Shown here: piece after piece, positions 8,297 through 16,869 of the stretch
How positions within the stretch are numbered: the stretch's first letter is position 1
How the letters are laid out: every line of letters starts with the position of its first letter
Assembly (NCBI RefSeq): GCF_000224145.3
Contig: NC_020172.2
Location: forward strand, 1,482,390 to 1,534,781
Direction of reading: 5' to 3'
DNA: 52,392 bases
DNA from: Ciona intestinalis
Taxonomy: Eukaryota > Chordata > Ascidiacea > Phlebobranchia > Cionidae
Notes under the pieces: model-generated
What the model was told of the DNA's origin: nothing
Database searches by the model: none
Seen by the model: only the letters and a program-made list of their open reading frames with translations
Translations under genes and position numbers: made by a program

Positions 8297-8561
8297 TAAC
8301 TAAATCAAACTGATCAATGGTGTCAATAACTAGTAACAGGAGTTCGAAAAAAGAGTTGATTGAGACTCTTAAAATTCTTCCTTCTTTAGCTTCCCAGTTA
8401 ACTTTTAACAACTTTCCGTCGGTGGTAATATTTCGCGTGATCCCACCTTTTCGTGGTTCCTTGTCGATCCTTAATGAATTGTAGGCAATAGTTGCGTGTC
8501 TCTCCGTGGCAAAGGGTATCTCTGTTGAAAATTGCCAAGCACCTAAGTCTCCGTTTGCCAT
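8292..8561 (-). CDS. LAGE3: LAGE3/Pcc1, subunit of the EKC/KEOPS tRNA t6A complex
   Basis: This is an intronless ORF of 89 aa, a usual size for Pcc1. Family features are the start of the fold at STEIPFATERHATIAYNSLRI, the acidic and basic stretch DKEPRKGGITRNI, LKVNWEAKEGRILRVSINSF and a C-terminal helix FFELLLLVIDTIDQF. These align with vertebrate LAGE3 (VPF, SL.D.EP, V.W.A.D.R.LRIS.......L.LV..T...F). Pcc1 forms the dimerisation core of KEOPS, which makes t6A on ANN-decoding tRNAs. It is the first cistron of the probable LAGE3-MALSU1 operon and is divergent from IFT46. Confidence 0.88.
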   Translation of the reverse strand: MANGDLGAWQFSTEIPFATERHATIAYNSLRIDKEPRKGGITRNITTDGKLLKVNWEAKEGRILRVSINSFFELLLLVIDTIDQFDLVN

Positions 8562-9269
8562 AGTACGATTAACATTGATACAGATGTACAGCTAAATGAT
8601 GAAATAGCGCTTAATGTAGTACCAAACCACTTAATCAGACCTGCTATCTGTAAATTATCAACACAACAAACACGTAATTCAAAACTCAAAACAATATTCG
8701 AAATGAACCACGTGCGTATGACTCAAAATGTTATTGTGACCAACCAGTGTCCATCTACTGCTCACTGAAAATTTAAAAAAACTTAAAAAATCCAAACTTT
8801 TTTTTCTAAATTTCATTTCAGCCATAAATACAGAAAATTGAATAGTAACTTTATACAACCCCCCAAAAACACCCAAACTAAAAATCACAGATGTTGATGT
8901 GTTGTTATTAACGACGAAATTAGTCTCAAACAGCACGAAATTCCAACTGTGAATTCAAGTTTTGTCCTAACACAATTTCGTTGGAAATAATGTTTAAATA
9001 AGAGTGAAAAAGGTAAGATGATTTAATAAAAATGACATAAGGTTTAATGTGTAAAGACTTTTTATTTACTGTTATATTGCTGTATATATACAATACTGTG
9101 TTATTGTAGAAAGCTAACGAAGCTTTGAACGCGTTAATTTCATTCACGTATTGTGTATCGCCACTTTCACCGCTACATTTTTATATTTTGCAGTTCTAAT
9201 TTGAAAGGTTTAGCATAATTTATAAATGAATTTCATTCCCTGTTAGTTGAGGTAACTACAAATTTGTAA
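8562..9269. promoter_or_regulatory. Divergent intergenic region between LAGE3 (-) and IFT46 (+)
   Basis: This 708-bp region should hold the promoters of both genes. I see no convincing coding sequence; the reading frames here are low-complexity. A strong acceptor-like site (TTTTTATATTTTGCAG, AG at 9192-9193) lies 76 bp before the IFT46 ATG, consistent with trans-splicing or a 5' UTR intron. A weak X-box-like sequence GTTAGTTGAGGTAAC lies at 9242-9256. Confidence 0.5.
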
Positions 9270-10355
9270 ATGGCCTCTTCAGGCCAGGAAACCAAACTAG
9301 TTATTAACCAGCACTACGACGAAAGTTTGGATGTGAACGATTCAGAGGAAGTAGCCAGCCTGTACACACCTACACCTAGAAAACCGTCTCCGGGAATTGT
9401 GACGCCAGAAAGGCCAATAGAACGAGGCGGCCCTGCACCACCACCACTGAACAGAATGTCTTCTCAGCAAAGTCCATCAGACGATTTAGATTTTGATGAG
9501 CAAGAGCATTTGGGAGAAGGGCAGATGGATCGGAAGCTCTCACAACCGCCACCTAGCGGTAAAAATATTGATTTAAACGAGGAATCGGAAGACAGTGACG
9601 TTTCATCAGATGATGAAGATGAAGATGATGATAATATGGTTGGATTAGAAGGGGCCTATGATCCTGCAGATTACGAGCACCTCACTGTGAGCCAAGAGAT
9701 CAAAGAGCTCTTTCAATACATAACCCGTTACACACCACAGTCTATTGAGTTGGAACATAAACTTAAACCTTTTAACCCAGATTTCATTCCTGCAGTTGGT
9801 GACATTGATGCTTTCTTAAAAGTACCCAGACCAGATAACAAACCAGTAACTCTGGGGTTAACTGTTCTTGATGAGCCGTGTGCAAAGCAGTCTGACCCCA
9901 CAGTCCTTGACCTTCAATTAAGAAGCATTTCAAAGACTTCCGGCGTTCGTGCCATGCAAGTAAGAAGTGTTAAAGATGCTGATCGAAATCCCAAAGCAAT
10001 TGATACCTGGGTTGAGAGCATGGCTGATCTTCATCGCTCTAAACCTCCTCCAAATGTCCACTACTCGAAGAGCATGCCTGAGATTGATCACCTGATGCAG
10101 GAATGGCCAAGAGAGGTGGAAGAGCTTCTTCAAAAGATTAGTCTCCCAACAGCACAGTTAGATTGTGATTTACCAAAATATTGTGACATAATCTGCAGCT
10201 TACTAGACATCCCAGTTTACAAAAACCGAATCCAGTCTCTTCATGTTCTTTTTTCATTGTATTCCGCATTCAAGCAAATGCAGCATTTTCAAACTGATAA
10301 TGTACAAGAAGATGACCAGAATCAGGGCGAGCCTGAAGTTTTAAATTTTGAATAA
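9270..10355 (+). CDS. IFT46: IFT46, intraflagellar transport complex B subunit
   Basis: This is an intronless ORF of 361 aa. The N-terminal third is disordered, with Pro-rich stretches and a long acidic run (about residues 104-121) built of Ser, Asp and Glu. The conserved IFT46 core starts at GAYDPADYEHLTVS (about 128) and includes QYITRYTPQSIELEHKLKP, PDFIPAVGDIDAFLKVPRPD, LDEPCAKQSDPTVLDL, NPKAIDTWVESMADLHRSKP and IPVYKNRIQSLHVLFSLYSA. IFT46 is a core IFT-B protein that carries outer dynein arms into cilia (family knowledge). The ciliary gene CCDC103, also an outer-arm factor, lies 3 kb away. Confidence 0.96.
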   Translation: MASSGQETKLVINQHYDESLDVNDSEEVASLYTPTPRKPSPGIVTPERPIERGGPAPPPLNRMSSQQSPSDDLDFDEQEHLGEGQMDRKLSQPPPSGKNIDLNEESEDSDVSSDDEDEDDDNMVGLEGAYDPADYEHLTVSQEIKELFQYITRYTPQSIELEHKLKPFNPDFIPAVGDIDAFLKVPRPDNKPVTLGLTVLDEPCAKQSDPTVLDLQLRSISKTSGVRAMQVRSVKDADRNPKAIDTWVESMADLHRSKPPPNVHYSKSMPEIDHLMQEWPREVEELLQKISLPTAQLDCDLPKYCDIICSLLDIPVYKNRIQSLHVLFSLYSAFKQMQHFQTDNVQEDDQNQGEPEVLNFE

Positions 10356-10536
10356 GTTCAACAACCGGTTGTGATGTTATCTTTACTTCAACTGCATAAG
10401 TAAGCAGTGATGTTGGTCAAAGTTTGGCACCAGCACTTTCATATTTATTCTATACATGCTGCTTGCTTGTTTTTTTTGGGATGGTCAGTAAACATTGCGC
10501 AATAATCTAAGTTTTGTTCATGCTGTATAGAAGTTA

Positions 10537-10662
10537 TTTCATTTCCGAAATATCATAATAAATGAACTTAGACAAATAAAATATACAAAAAAAAACTATT
10601 TTCATTTCCGAAATGTCATAATGAATGAACTTAGACAAATAAAATATATAAAAAAACTATTA
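10537..10662 (+). repeat. Tandem duplication of the IFT46 3' end, including the poly(A) signal
   Basis: Two copies of about 62 bp lie in direct repeat. Each contains TTTCATTTCCGAAAT, GAACTTAGACAAATAAAATA and an A-run. AATAAA occurs at 10557-10562 and 10575-10580 in the first copy; in the second copy the first signal is changed to AATGAA but the second is kept. These are probable polyadenylation signals for IFT46. Confidence 0.75.
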
Positions 10663-10664
10663 AG

Positions 10665-11200
10665 ATAACAAAATGGCGTACATACAAAGCATATTAATGT
10701 GGGGAATGTTGTGTGGTTGGGGTCCAGCAAATCGGATTCTATGCTCGGATTGATGCTGTCACCATTAAAGGCGTTTGTATTTTTAGGGAGGAAGTTTAAC
10801 TGTGTTTTCTCCAACCTATTACTCCATTAGCCACTATTGGGTTACTCAAGTTGTCAACCATACAGAAAGTATATTTTTTACAACTTTGGACGTGGAGAAA
10901 CTACATTTGTTTGATATATAATACATACTGAGTAGTCCTAAAGGAACTAAAAACAAAGTGAAACCCAGAAATACAGTACCTCATTAAAGTTGTTTTTTAA
11001 AAAATAACGAATGTGACTACAATGCCTAATCTGAACAAATACCAATGGCGGCCCTGCACGCGGGCATTCATCTGTTGTTGGCGTAACATTCTGTTTTTGG
11101 CGTTAAATCAATGTTTTGTATGATTTGGGTTTAGTTGACTGTCATAAAAAAATAGTCAATTTGAACATCTTGTGTTAGCTGATGTGAAAAATTCATTTAA
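10665..11200. other. Intergenic region between IFT46 and the opsin gene
   Basis: AT-rich, with no convincing gene. The short reading frame on the minus strand (10602-10814) overlaps the repeated 3' end of IFT46 and has no recognisable features. The opsin promoter is expected in the right part. Confidence 0.5.
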
Positions 11201-11290
11201 TTGTTATATCTGAATCAGTTCGTGTATTGGTACAGAAGAAAAATATCGTTATTTGTACCTATATACCAGTTTAGTGCGGTCCTATATATC

Positions 11291-14200
11291 ATGGCAAACA
11301 TAACGAAAGCGAAGGAAGTACTTACGGAAGAGTTAAAAATGCTCACCGAAGTATCTAAGATGTTTCCGTATCCAGAGAAAGCTTTAGCAAGCTTACTAGA
11401 CGTCAGAAAATTTTCGGAAACCTGGTACCTGGTCTTTGGCATTTACAGCGCAGTGTCTGGGACATTTGCTACCATCTTGAACTTCATGCTAATCGTCGTT
11501 TACGTACGGTATATGTTTAATATTTGCTGATATTTAACTTATAGAATGGGTATTTTATGTGACACAGGGTATTTAGGCATATGGGAATATGCAATGTTTG
11601 GGCCACGTTATGTCCTAATGAGTTCCCGCAGATATACAACAAATAAGATACACTAGACGCATAATAGTTATAACCAAGGGAGATACATATAGTTGATAAA
11701 AACATTCCCATCAACATGTTAGATATTTAAGATAAATAAATAGGTTATAGTTACACCAAAGCACACGCTAAATATTTGCAAGGTGTTGATTTTATTGAGA
11801 TCGACATACAGCCTAAACTACAGGGTATAACAAAACACTTTTTGTTTAAACTGGTTTTGTTTGTTTTATTTCTGCTATGAACTGAAATACCCTTTTTACA
11901 GATTTTGCCGATCGAAAGTGAGGGCATCCGCTTACAACTTGAGTGTTCTGAATCTCATATGCTCAGATTTATTGATGTGTATTGGGAGCTATCCAGGGAT
12001 GGTGCATTCTGCGTTCAACCATGGATGGGCACTTGGTACCGTCGGTAAAAAACACACGTTCTTCTTCCCCTTCTCAAATACAAGTTTAAAAGCTGTACAT
12101 ACCAGAGTAACAATCAGACGAGAAATATTAATATATCGATTGACTTCACGACAATTCAGCCCAACAAACAATGTTTATGTCTGTCCCCTAAGCCTAATCG
12201 TATACCTATTCTAGCACTCTTTAGTAATGCGGGGTAAGTTGGAGTACTGTTAGAACCTAAATCCCATATTTCCTGATTGTGTATTAAGAATAAACCACGC
12301 TCATTTTTATAATTCTGTAGTATTAAATGACACGAGAAAAATAGAATCAACATGTGTCTCACTTTACCCCAACCTACTATATAACGCATATTTACATCTC
12401 ACATTGTTTTAGGTCGTAATAAAATCACATATTATATAAGTTATATTTGGTGATAACTATGTTGGTATAGCTCCATAAGCCTATACTGTCTATATTAACC
12501 TTATTCGTATTATTTTAGTCTGTCAAGTCTGCGCAATGGTTTCAAACACAGGCTCGCTTGCCCAAATTGGCATTCTTCTAGAAATAGCGTTCGGAAGATA
12601 TTATTACATGCAGAAGATGTCAAAGTACAGAGCGAAGAAGTGCTACACCGTATTTCGGTTATCAGCAATTTGGGTTACCGCGTAAGTTTCCACATTCCGC
12701 GTAAGTTTCCACATTAGAAAAGCAATGTAGGCTATGTTTAAATATTAACAAACGCGGCGCATCATGTGATCAAGGGTGTAAATAGTTCTGTGGGGTAAGA
12801 TGGGATACTGCCTACTGTTAGGATCTATAAAACCTATATTTCCTGGTCGTGTTCTAAAGAACTAACAACGCTTTTTTTAGAGTCGCGGGGCTGCGAATAT
12901 AGTTGTGTGAATATTCGTTGTTTTTACCAAATGCGACGGGAAAAGAGGGTAAAAACTGAAAACATGTCCTATCTTACGCTATACAGCACAACTTCTTATA
13001 TGTACATTGTTTTTGACACAACTCCCACGATATAATATAGTTTGTCATTATTATGCAATTTCAATGTTAGGCAAGACAAATCGTTGCTTTATACAAACAG
13101 TTTGTCATATCCGGGTCGAAAATTGCGCAATGTGGTTTTCTAATAACGTTTGTTCTCGTTCTATAGGGGAATACTTGCTGGCGCTGTCCCATTACTTGGA
13201 TTTGGTTCATTTGTACCGGACGCCATGTTGATCAGTTGTAGTTTTAACTACAGCAACGGCACCAAGGTGGATATGGCTTACTGCATACTGCTGCTTCTAG
13301 TTGGGTACATAGGTAAGAATGAATGAATGAATGTAATCCTCGCGTGGCCGGGAAACGACAGTCGTTATATATGACACGGATGTTTCATATACACCTCGTG
13401 TCCGCTTACAAGTTACCACTTTGTAACCTTTTTTTATTTTCTTCTTTTTTTATATGTGACTGAAAACTTGTCGTTGAGTGTCTGGTCCAAAAGCACGTAC
13501 GCCCAGATTGGTAGCAGCAGCGACGAGCTGAACCCTATAGTAGGAGGACTATATAGGCTATAGGGCAGGCGCGTTATAACCATTGTGATAAATGTTTTGG
13601 GTGTATGTATAACAGGGTTTGCTTGGAATGTCGACCTCGTTTATACGGAAAGGACTTAAATCATAAAAAATGAAGAATTAACTAAGTCTCTGATAGTCGC
13701 AAAAATACATTTTATAGTGGTGCGAGGGTGCATATATGTCAACAGCGCAAAAATATTCTATTATATGGATTTTTTTATTCCGATCTTTTTTGTAAATTGT
13801 CAAGCGCCGTGCTGGTTATAGCGCGCCTTTCACTATATAGTAGGTTACGGGTATTTCGTATGCGGGCACAAGCGGGTGTGAAACAGGACATCTCCTATAA
13901 CGACTGTTATTGACAGCCCTGTCTTCTTATAAATTAAAATAACGGAAAAAAAACGTCAAAAAATAAGTATTAAAAAATAATATAAAACTAACGATTTTAA
14001 ACGGACCCGTCTTATTTTTTTTTTGAATTGTTGTCAAATAATAAAGGTATGATACAGTAGGTTTGGGGTAAGATGAGACACCTATTCAATCTATTTTCTC
14101 GTCCCAATTGTTAGTAGAAAAGAACATTCAACGAAATATAACTCGGTATTTCACGACTTCCATAGACCGTTAATTGTTAAATAACTAAAACCCGATCCAA

Positions 14201-15184
14201 ATACTATAGATATTATGTGCTAAAAATGTCTCATCTCTTCCCGTCGTACTAAATATATTCTGATTCAGTTCCCAGTTTGGCTTTGTACCTTCTGTACCTT
14301 GGAGTAGTGTCGAACAACCGGACGAGCATTGAAAATCTGGGCGCACTTCGCGTGCATGGGAGAAAGAGGTCTACACCAACAGCCAGAACGCGAAAATTGA
14401 CAACCACAGTGATAATATGTGTCGTAGCGTTTAGTGTGTCTTGGACGCCATACGCTGTCGGAGTTATCATAGGCCTTTTCCAAGCAGTAATATGATACTA
14501 CTTGAATGCTGTGTTTGTTTATGTGTTAGCTATATTATAAACTAATGAAATATAGTAGGGTGGGGAAAGATGGGACACTTTTGAATTCTATTTTCTCGTC
14601 CTCGTTGGTAGTAAACAAAGAACTTTCAAAATATTATAAAACCGTATCCCCTCGACTCCCATGAACCGTTGGTAATTGTTTAAAACACAATCAGAATATT
14701 TGAATATTATTAGCTAAAAGTGTCCCATCTTCCCCCACAGTACTATTAGACACTCAGTACTTAGCCTATGGTTATTGACGGTGGCGGAAATTGCTGTTAT
14801 GTGATAGTAGCACCTGTTTTTTTAATGATTTACATTGTTATGTTAGGCCGTTATGATATTAAAACTGTTTTGCTTGTTAGAATTTATAACCACTTAACAT
14901 TAAACTTGCAGAAAGTTTCCAGACTGTACATGACTTTCGCAGTACTTCTGGCCAAGTTTTCAACGGGTATGAACGCGGTTATCTATGCTTACCGCAGCTC
15001 TGTGTTTCGTCAACACCTCAAACAACACTTCGTTCGTCCGAAATTAACAGTACGTTTATATTAAAACGTAAACCAATGTAAATATTGTTATTTTATCCAG
15101 GCGCGAAGGTGCTGCACGAAAGACCGTAACAACCGGACTACCAACCATATAAACATTGAACTTCAACAACGACAGACCGTATAA
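11291..15184 (+). CDS. RGR-like opsin (Ci-opsin3-type retinal photoisomerase GPCR)
   Basis: Seven exons keep frame: 11291-11508, 11902-12044, 12519-12681, 13167-13312, 14269-14486, 14912-15049 and 15101-15184 (TAA), giving 369 aa. TM1 is in exon 1, the TM2 motif LNLICSDLL in exon 2. Exon 3 gives TM3 with the disulfide Cys (VCQVC) and FGRYYYM, a GRY in place of DRY/ERY as in vertebrate RGR (GRYHHY). Exon 4 gives ECL2 VPDAMLISCSFNYS, with the partner Cys and Asp in place of Glu181. Exon 5 carries TM6 with SWTPYAVG. Exon 6 carries TM7 with LLAKFSTGMNAVIYAY: the retinal-binding lysine is present and NPxxY is NAVIY, again as in RGR. The tail has RRCC, a possible palmitoylation site. An upstream in-frame start at 11201 is less likely. 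Ciona Ci-opsin3 is a known RGR-like gene and is the likely identity. Confidence 0.9.
12222..12378. mobile_element. TIR element of the GGGGTAAGATGGGACAC family (copy 5)
   Basis: The left end is TAGTAATGCGGGGTAAGTTG and the right end is CTCACTTTACCCCAACCTAC. It sits in opsin intron 2. Confidence 0.75.
12679..12716 (+). repeat. 19-bp tandem duplication of the opsin exon 3 splice donor
   Basis: The unit CCGCGTAAGTTTCCACATT occurs twice in direct succession. Each copy contains the consensus donor CGC|GTAAGT. The first copy gives the frame used here; use of the second would add 19 nt and shift the frame. Confidence 0.9.
12784..12986. mobile_element. TIR element of the GGGGTAAGATGGGACAC family (copy 6)
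   Basis: The left end is AGTTCTGTGGGGTAAGATGG and the right end is CATGTCCTATCTTACGCTAT. It sits in opsin intron 3 and its right end is diverged. Confidence 0.75.
13317..13560 (-). mobile_element. SINE-like repeat in opsin intron 4 (minus orientation)
   Basis: This shares CGACAGTCGTTATATATGAC, CACCTCGTGTCCGCTTACAA and GTTACCACTTTGTAAC with the repeats at 110-570 and 5030-5470. On the minus strand it ends in a (CATT)n tail (13318-13332), as many tRNA-derived SINEs end in a short simple repeat. The head region near 13500 contains a diverged ATTGGTAGCAGCAGCGACGA. Confidence 0.5.
13680..13915 (+). mobile_element. Diverged SINE-like fragment in opsin intron 4 (plus orientation)
   Basis: Bases 13860-13915 (GCGGGCACAAGCGGGTGTGA, then ATAACGACTGTTATTG) resemble the body of the neighbouring element in the opposite orientation. 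The left boundary is a guess. Confidence 0.3.
14053..14251. mobile_element. TIR element of the GGGGTAAGATGGGACAC family (copy 7)
   Basis: The left end is TACAGTAGGTTTGGGGTAAG and the right end is CATCTCTTCCCGTCGTACTA. It ends 17 bp before opsin exon 5. Its terminal TACTA plus the next base makes TACTAA, a branch-site-like sequence at a suitable distance from the acceptor. Confidence 0.78.
14553..14746. mobile_element. TIR element of the GGGGTAAGATGGGACAC family (copy 8)
   Basis: The left end is TAGTAGGGTGGGGAAAGATG and the right end is CCATCTTCCCCCACAGTACT. It is in opsin intron 5, in the opposite internal orientation to copies 2-4. Confidence 0.8.
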
Positions 15185-15264
15185 ACCTTGCCAGGAGCCA
15201 CGTATTAAGCATCTGCCTACAATATATTACTGTGTACAGGAGACTGAAACTTAAACTGTTTTCA

Positions 15265-15270
15265 TTTATT
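15265..15270 (-). terminator. Poly(A) signal AATAAA of RPL36
   Basis: AATAAA on the minus strand starts 14 nt after the RPL36 stop codon. The opsin stop is at 15184 on the other strand, so the two 3' ends are about 100 bp apart and their 3' UTRs probably overlap. Confidence 0.65.
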
Positions 15271-15284
15271 TGTTATCCAGCGCT

Positions 15285-16359
15285 CTACTTCTGGGCTGCA
15301 GCCTTTCTCTGAGCTTGGATTGCAGCTTGCATCTCTTCACGCTTTCGCTTTGCTCTCAAATGAGAACCAAGCTGTAAATAAAAAGAAATCCCATTAGTTA
15401 TTATAAAAAATATTGTTTTGTGTTTGTAATTTGTCCAGAAATAGTTGTTGTTCAAATACATGTCTTACTTAAAATTGTCATTGTACAGGTTGTGTCTTTA
15501 CGCACACTTTTACTTCTATTAGAAGTTCAACTTAATTAAAATAAATGGCCAGCTTGTCCGCTAGGCGTAGCGACCACGCTTACTTTCTTCCAATTAAACG
15601 TAAAACGTTTTTAACTGTAAGCGTGTTTTAACAATTGCTGTTTTGTCACTACATTCTCTCTTTTCGTTTAAAATATTTCTAAATCTTCGCAACCATAATG
15701 GAAGTTATTATTAATATTGGTAACCTTTAACCTTAATACACATTTTTTATATACAAACACAAGTTTCTGAGCAGAAAGATAATACCTCGATATGAAACAC
15801 ACAAGGCAGAAGAACACGAACATTATTTATCCAGTCAAACAACCCAAAAAAGCAAACAAGTACATACCCTCTTTTTACAAAATCGAAGAGCACGCTTGTC
15901 TTTGCCGATTCTCAGCAATTCCATGCATCTTCTTTCATAAGGAGCAAAGCCACAAACTTCACGGACCAAGTCTCGGACAAATTTGGACTTCTTTGTAAGT
16001 CTCTGTCATAAAACAAATAATGAATGATTGTAGTCGACAAACGTTAAATAAAATTTAACTTAAACCACACAAGGTTTTTGTTCATAGGAAAATGAAAAAC
16101 TGTATTTTATGCTAGTTTTAAAACCTAAAAGACAGTGTTACCAGCATAATACTTTAATAAGCACGGCCGTACGGAATTGCTAGGAAAAAATTACTGCGAA
16201 AAGTGGCAAAATTTTCATGGTCCCAATTAGGTTTATCCTATGTTACAAACACTAATGCATTGCTTCTTTTGGACTTTTGATTTCTCTATAATCTAATGTC
16301 ATTGGAGTATCTTGCTAGTAGTATTATATTCTATTTTCTTGCAGTTAAGTTTAACATAC

Positions 16360-16392
<33 letters not shown>

Positions 16393-16531
16393 TATATGAG
16401 TTTTTTAAATTATCAATAATCAGTACCACAAGACTTACCCCCCTCCTTCTGGCATGTTTTGGTGTTTGAGGGTTTTTGGTGACTTTGTGTCCCTTGTTAA
16501 GACCAACCACCATATCGTGAATAACTGCCAT
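15285..16531 (-). CDS. RPL36: 60S ribosomal protein L36 (eL36)
   Basis: Three coding exons on the minus strand, all phase 0: 16531-16439, 16002-15868 and 15371-15285 (TAG), giving 104 aa against 105 in human. Exon 1 has [14 protein letters not shown] and PKHARRRG. Exon 2 has [30 protein letters not shown] and [12 protein letters not shown]. Exon 3 has [18 protein letters not shown] and ends AAAQK. These are the conserved blocks of eL36. An acceptor (TTTCTTTGTTTTAG) lies 4 nt before the ATG, so a 5' UTR exon lies upstream; the candidate is 16828-16855 with a TOP start. The gene is tail to tail with the opsin. Confidence 0.96.
15575..15625. other. Stem-loop in RPL36 intron 2
   Basis: CACGCTTAC (15575-15583) and GTAAGCGTG (15617-15625) are perfect inverted complements with a 33-nt loop. 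Ribosomal protein introns often host snoRNAs, but I cannot identify box C/D or H/ACA elements with confidence. Confidence 0.3.
16363..16399. repeat. (TA)n microsatellite in RPL36 intron 1
   Basis: A run of alternating TA broken by a single G, just downstream of the exon 1 donor. Confidence 0.9.
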
Positions 16532-16827
16532 GATTCTAAAACAAAGAAATTGTTTAAATACAGGTAACCATAAAGTTTTGTTTTTACTTTTTATTTCCCT
16601 AACCTTTAATCAACTGCCTATACTGACAAGATTCTTTATAAACACGGAACACCTACTTCGTAACTTAATTCGTACCCTTTAACAGTCTATTTTTTGTGGA
16701 AATACTGCTAGTATTGCCTTGTGTCATTAAAGATCTTTACGGTGTTATGTGTATTACTTGATTAGTCACGGAAGTTTACCGTTTTATCTTATATTTTGCT
16801 TATAACATGCTGTATAAAGTAACGCAC

Positions 16828-16855
16828 CTTTACCACGGTAGCTTCGAAGAAAAGG
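16828..16855 (-). promoter_or_regulatory. Candidate non-coding first exon of RPL36 with a 5' TOP motif
   Basis: On the minus strand CCTTTTCTTCGAAGCTACCG runs on to GTGGTAAAG and a good donor GTGCGT. A C followed by a pyrimidine run at the start is the TOP signature of ribosomal-protein mRNAs. The donor matches the acceptor 4 nt before the RPL36 ATG. The transcription start is inferred. Confidence 0.65.
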
Positions 16856-16869
16856 ATTGTGGGAAGTTT

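Noticed and set aside
11989..12389. Minus-strand ORFs across opsin exon 2 and intron 2
   Set aside because: They are antisense to a clear opsin exon and run into a TIR element.
13720..13870. tRNA gene in opsin intron 4
   Set aside because: The GCGC-rich piece has some tRNA-like words but I could not build a cloverleaf; it fits a decayed SINE-like repeat better.
14249..14483. Minus-strand ORFs of 72-73 aa over opsin exon 5
   Set aside because: These are shadows of the opsin exon, whose plus-strand frame has TM6 with WTPYA.
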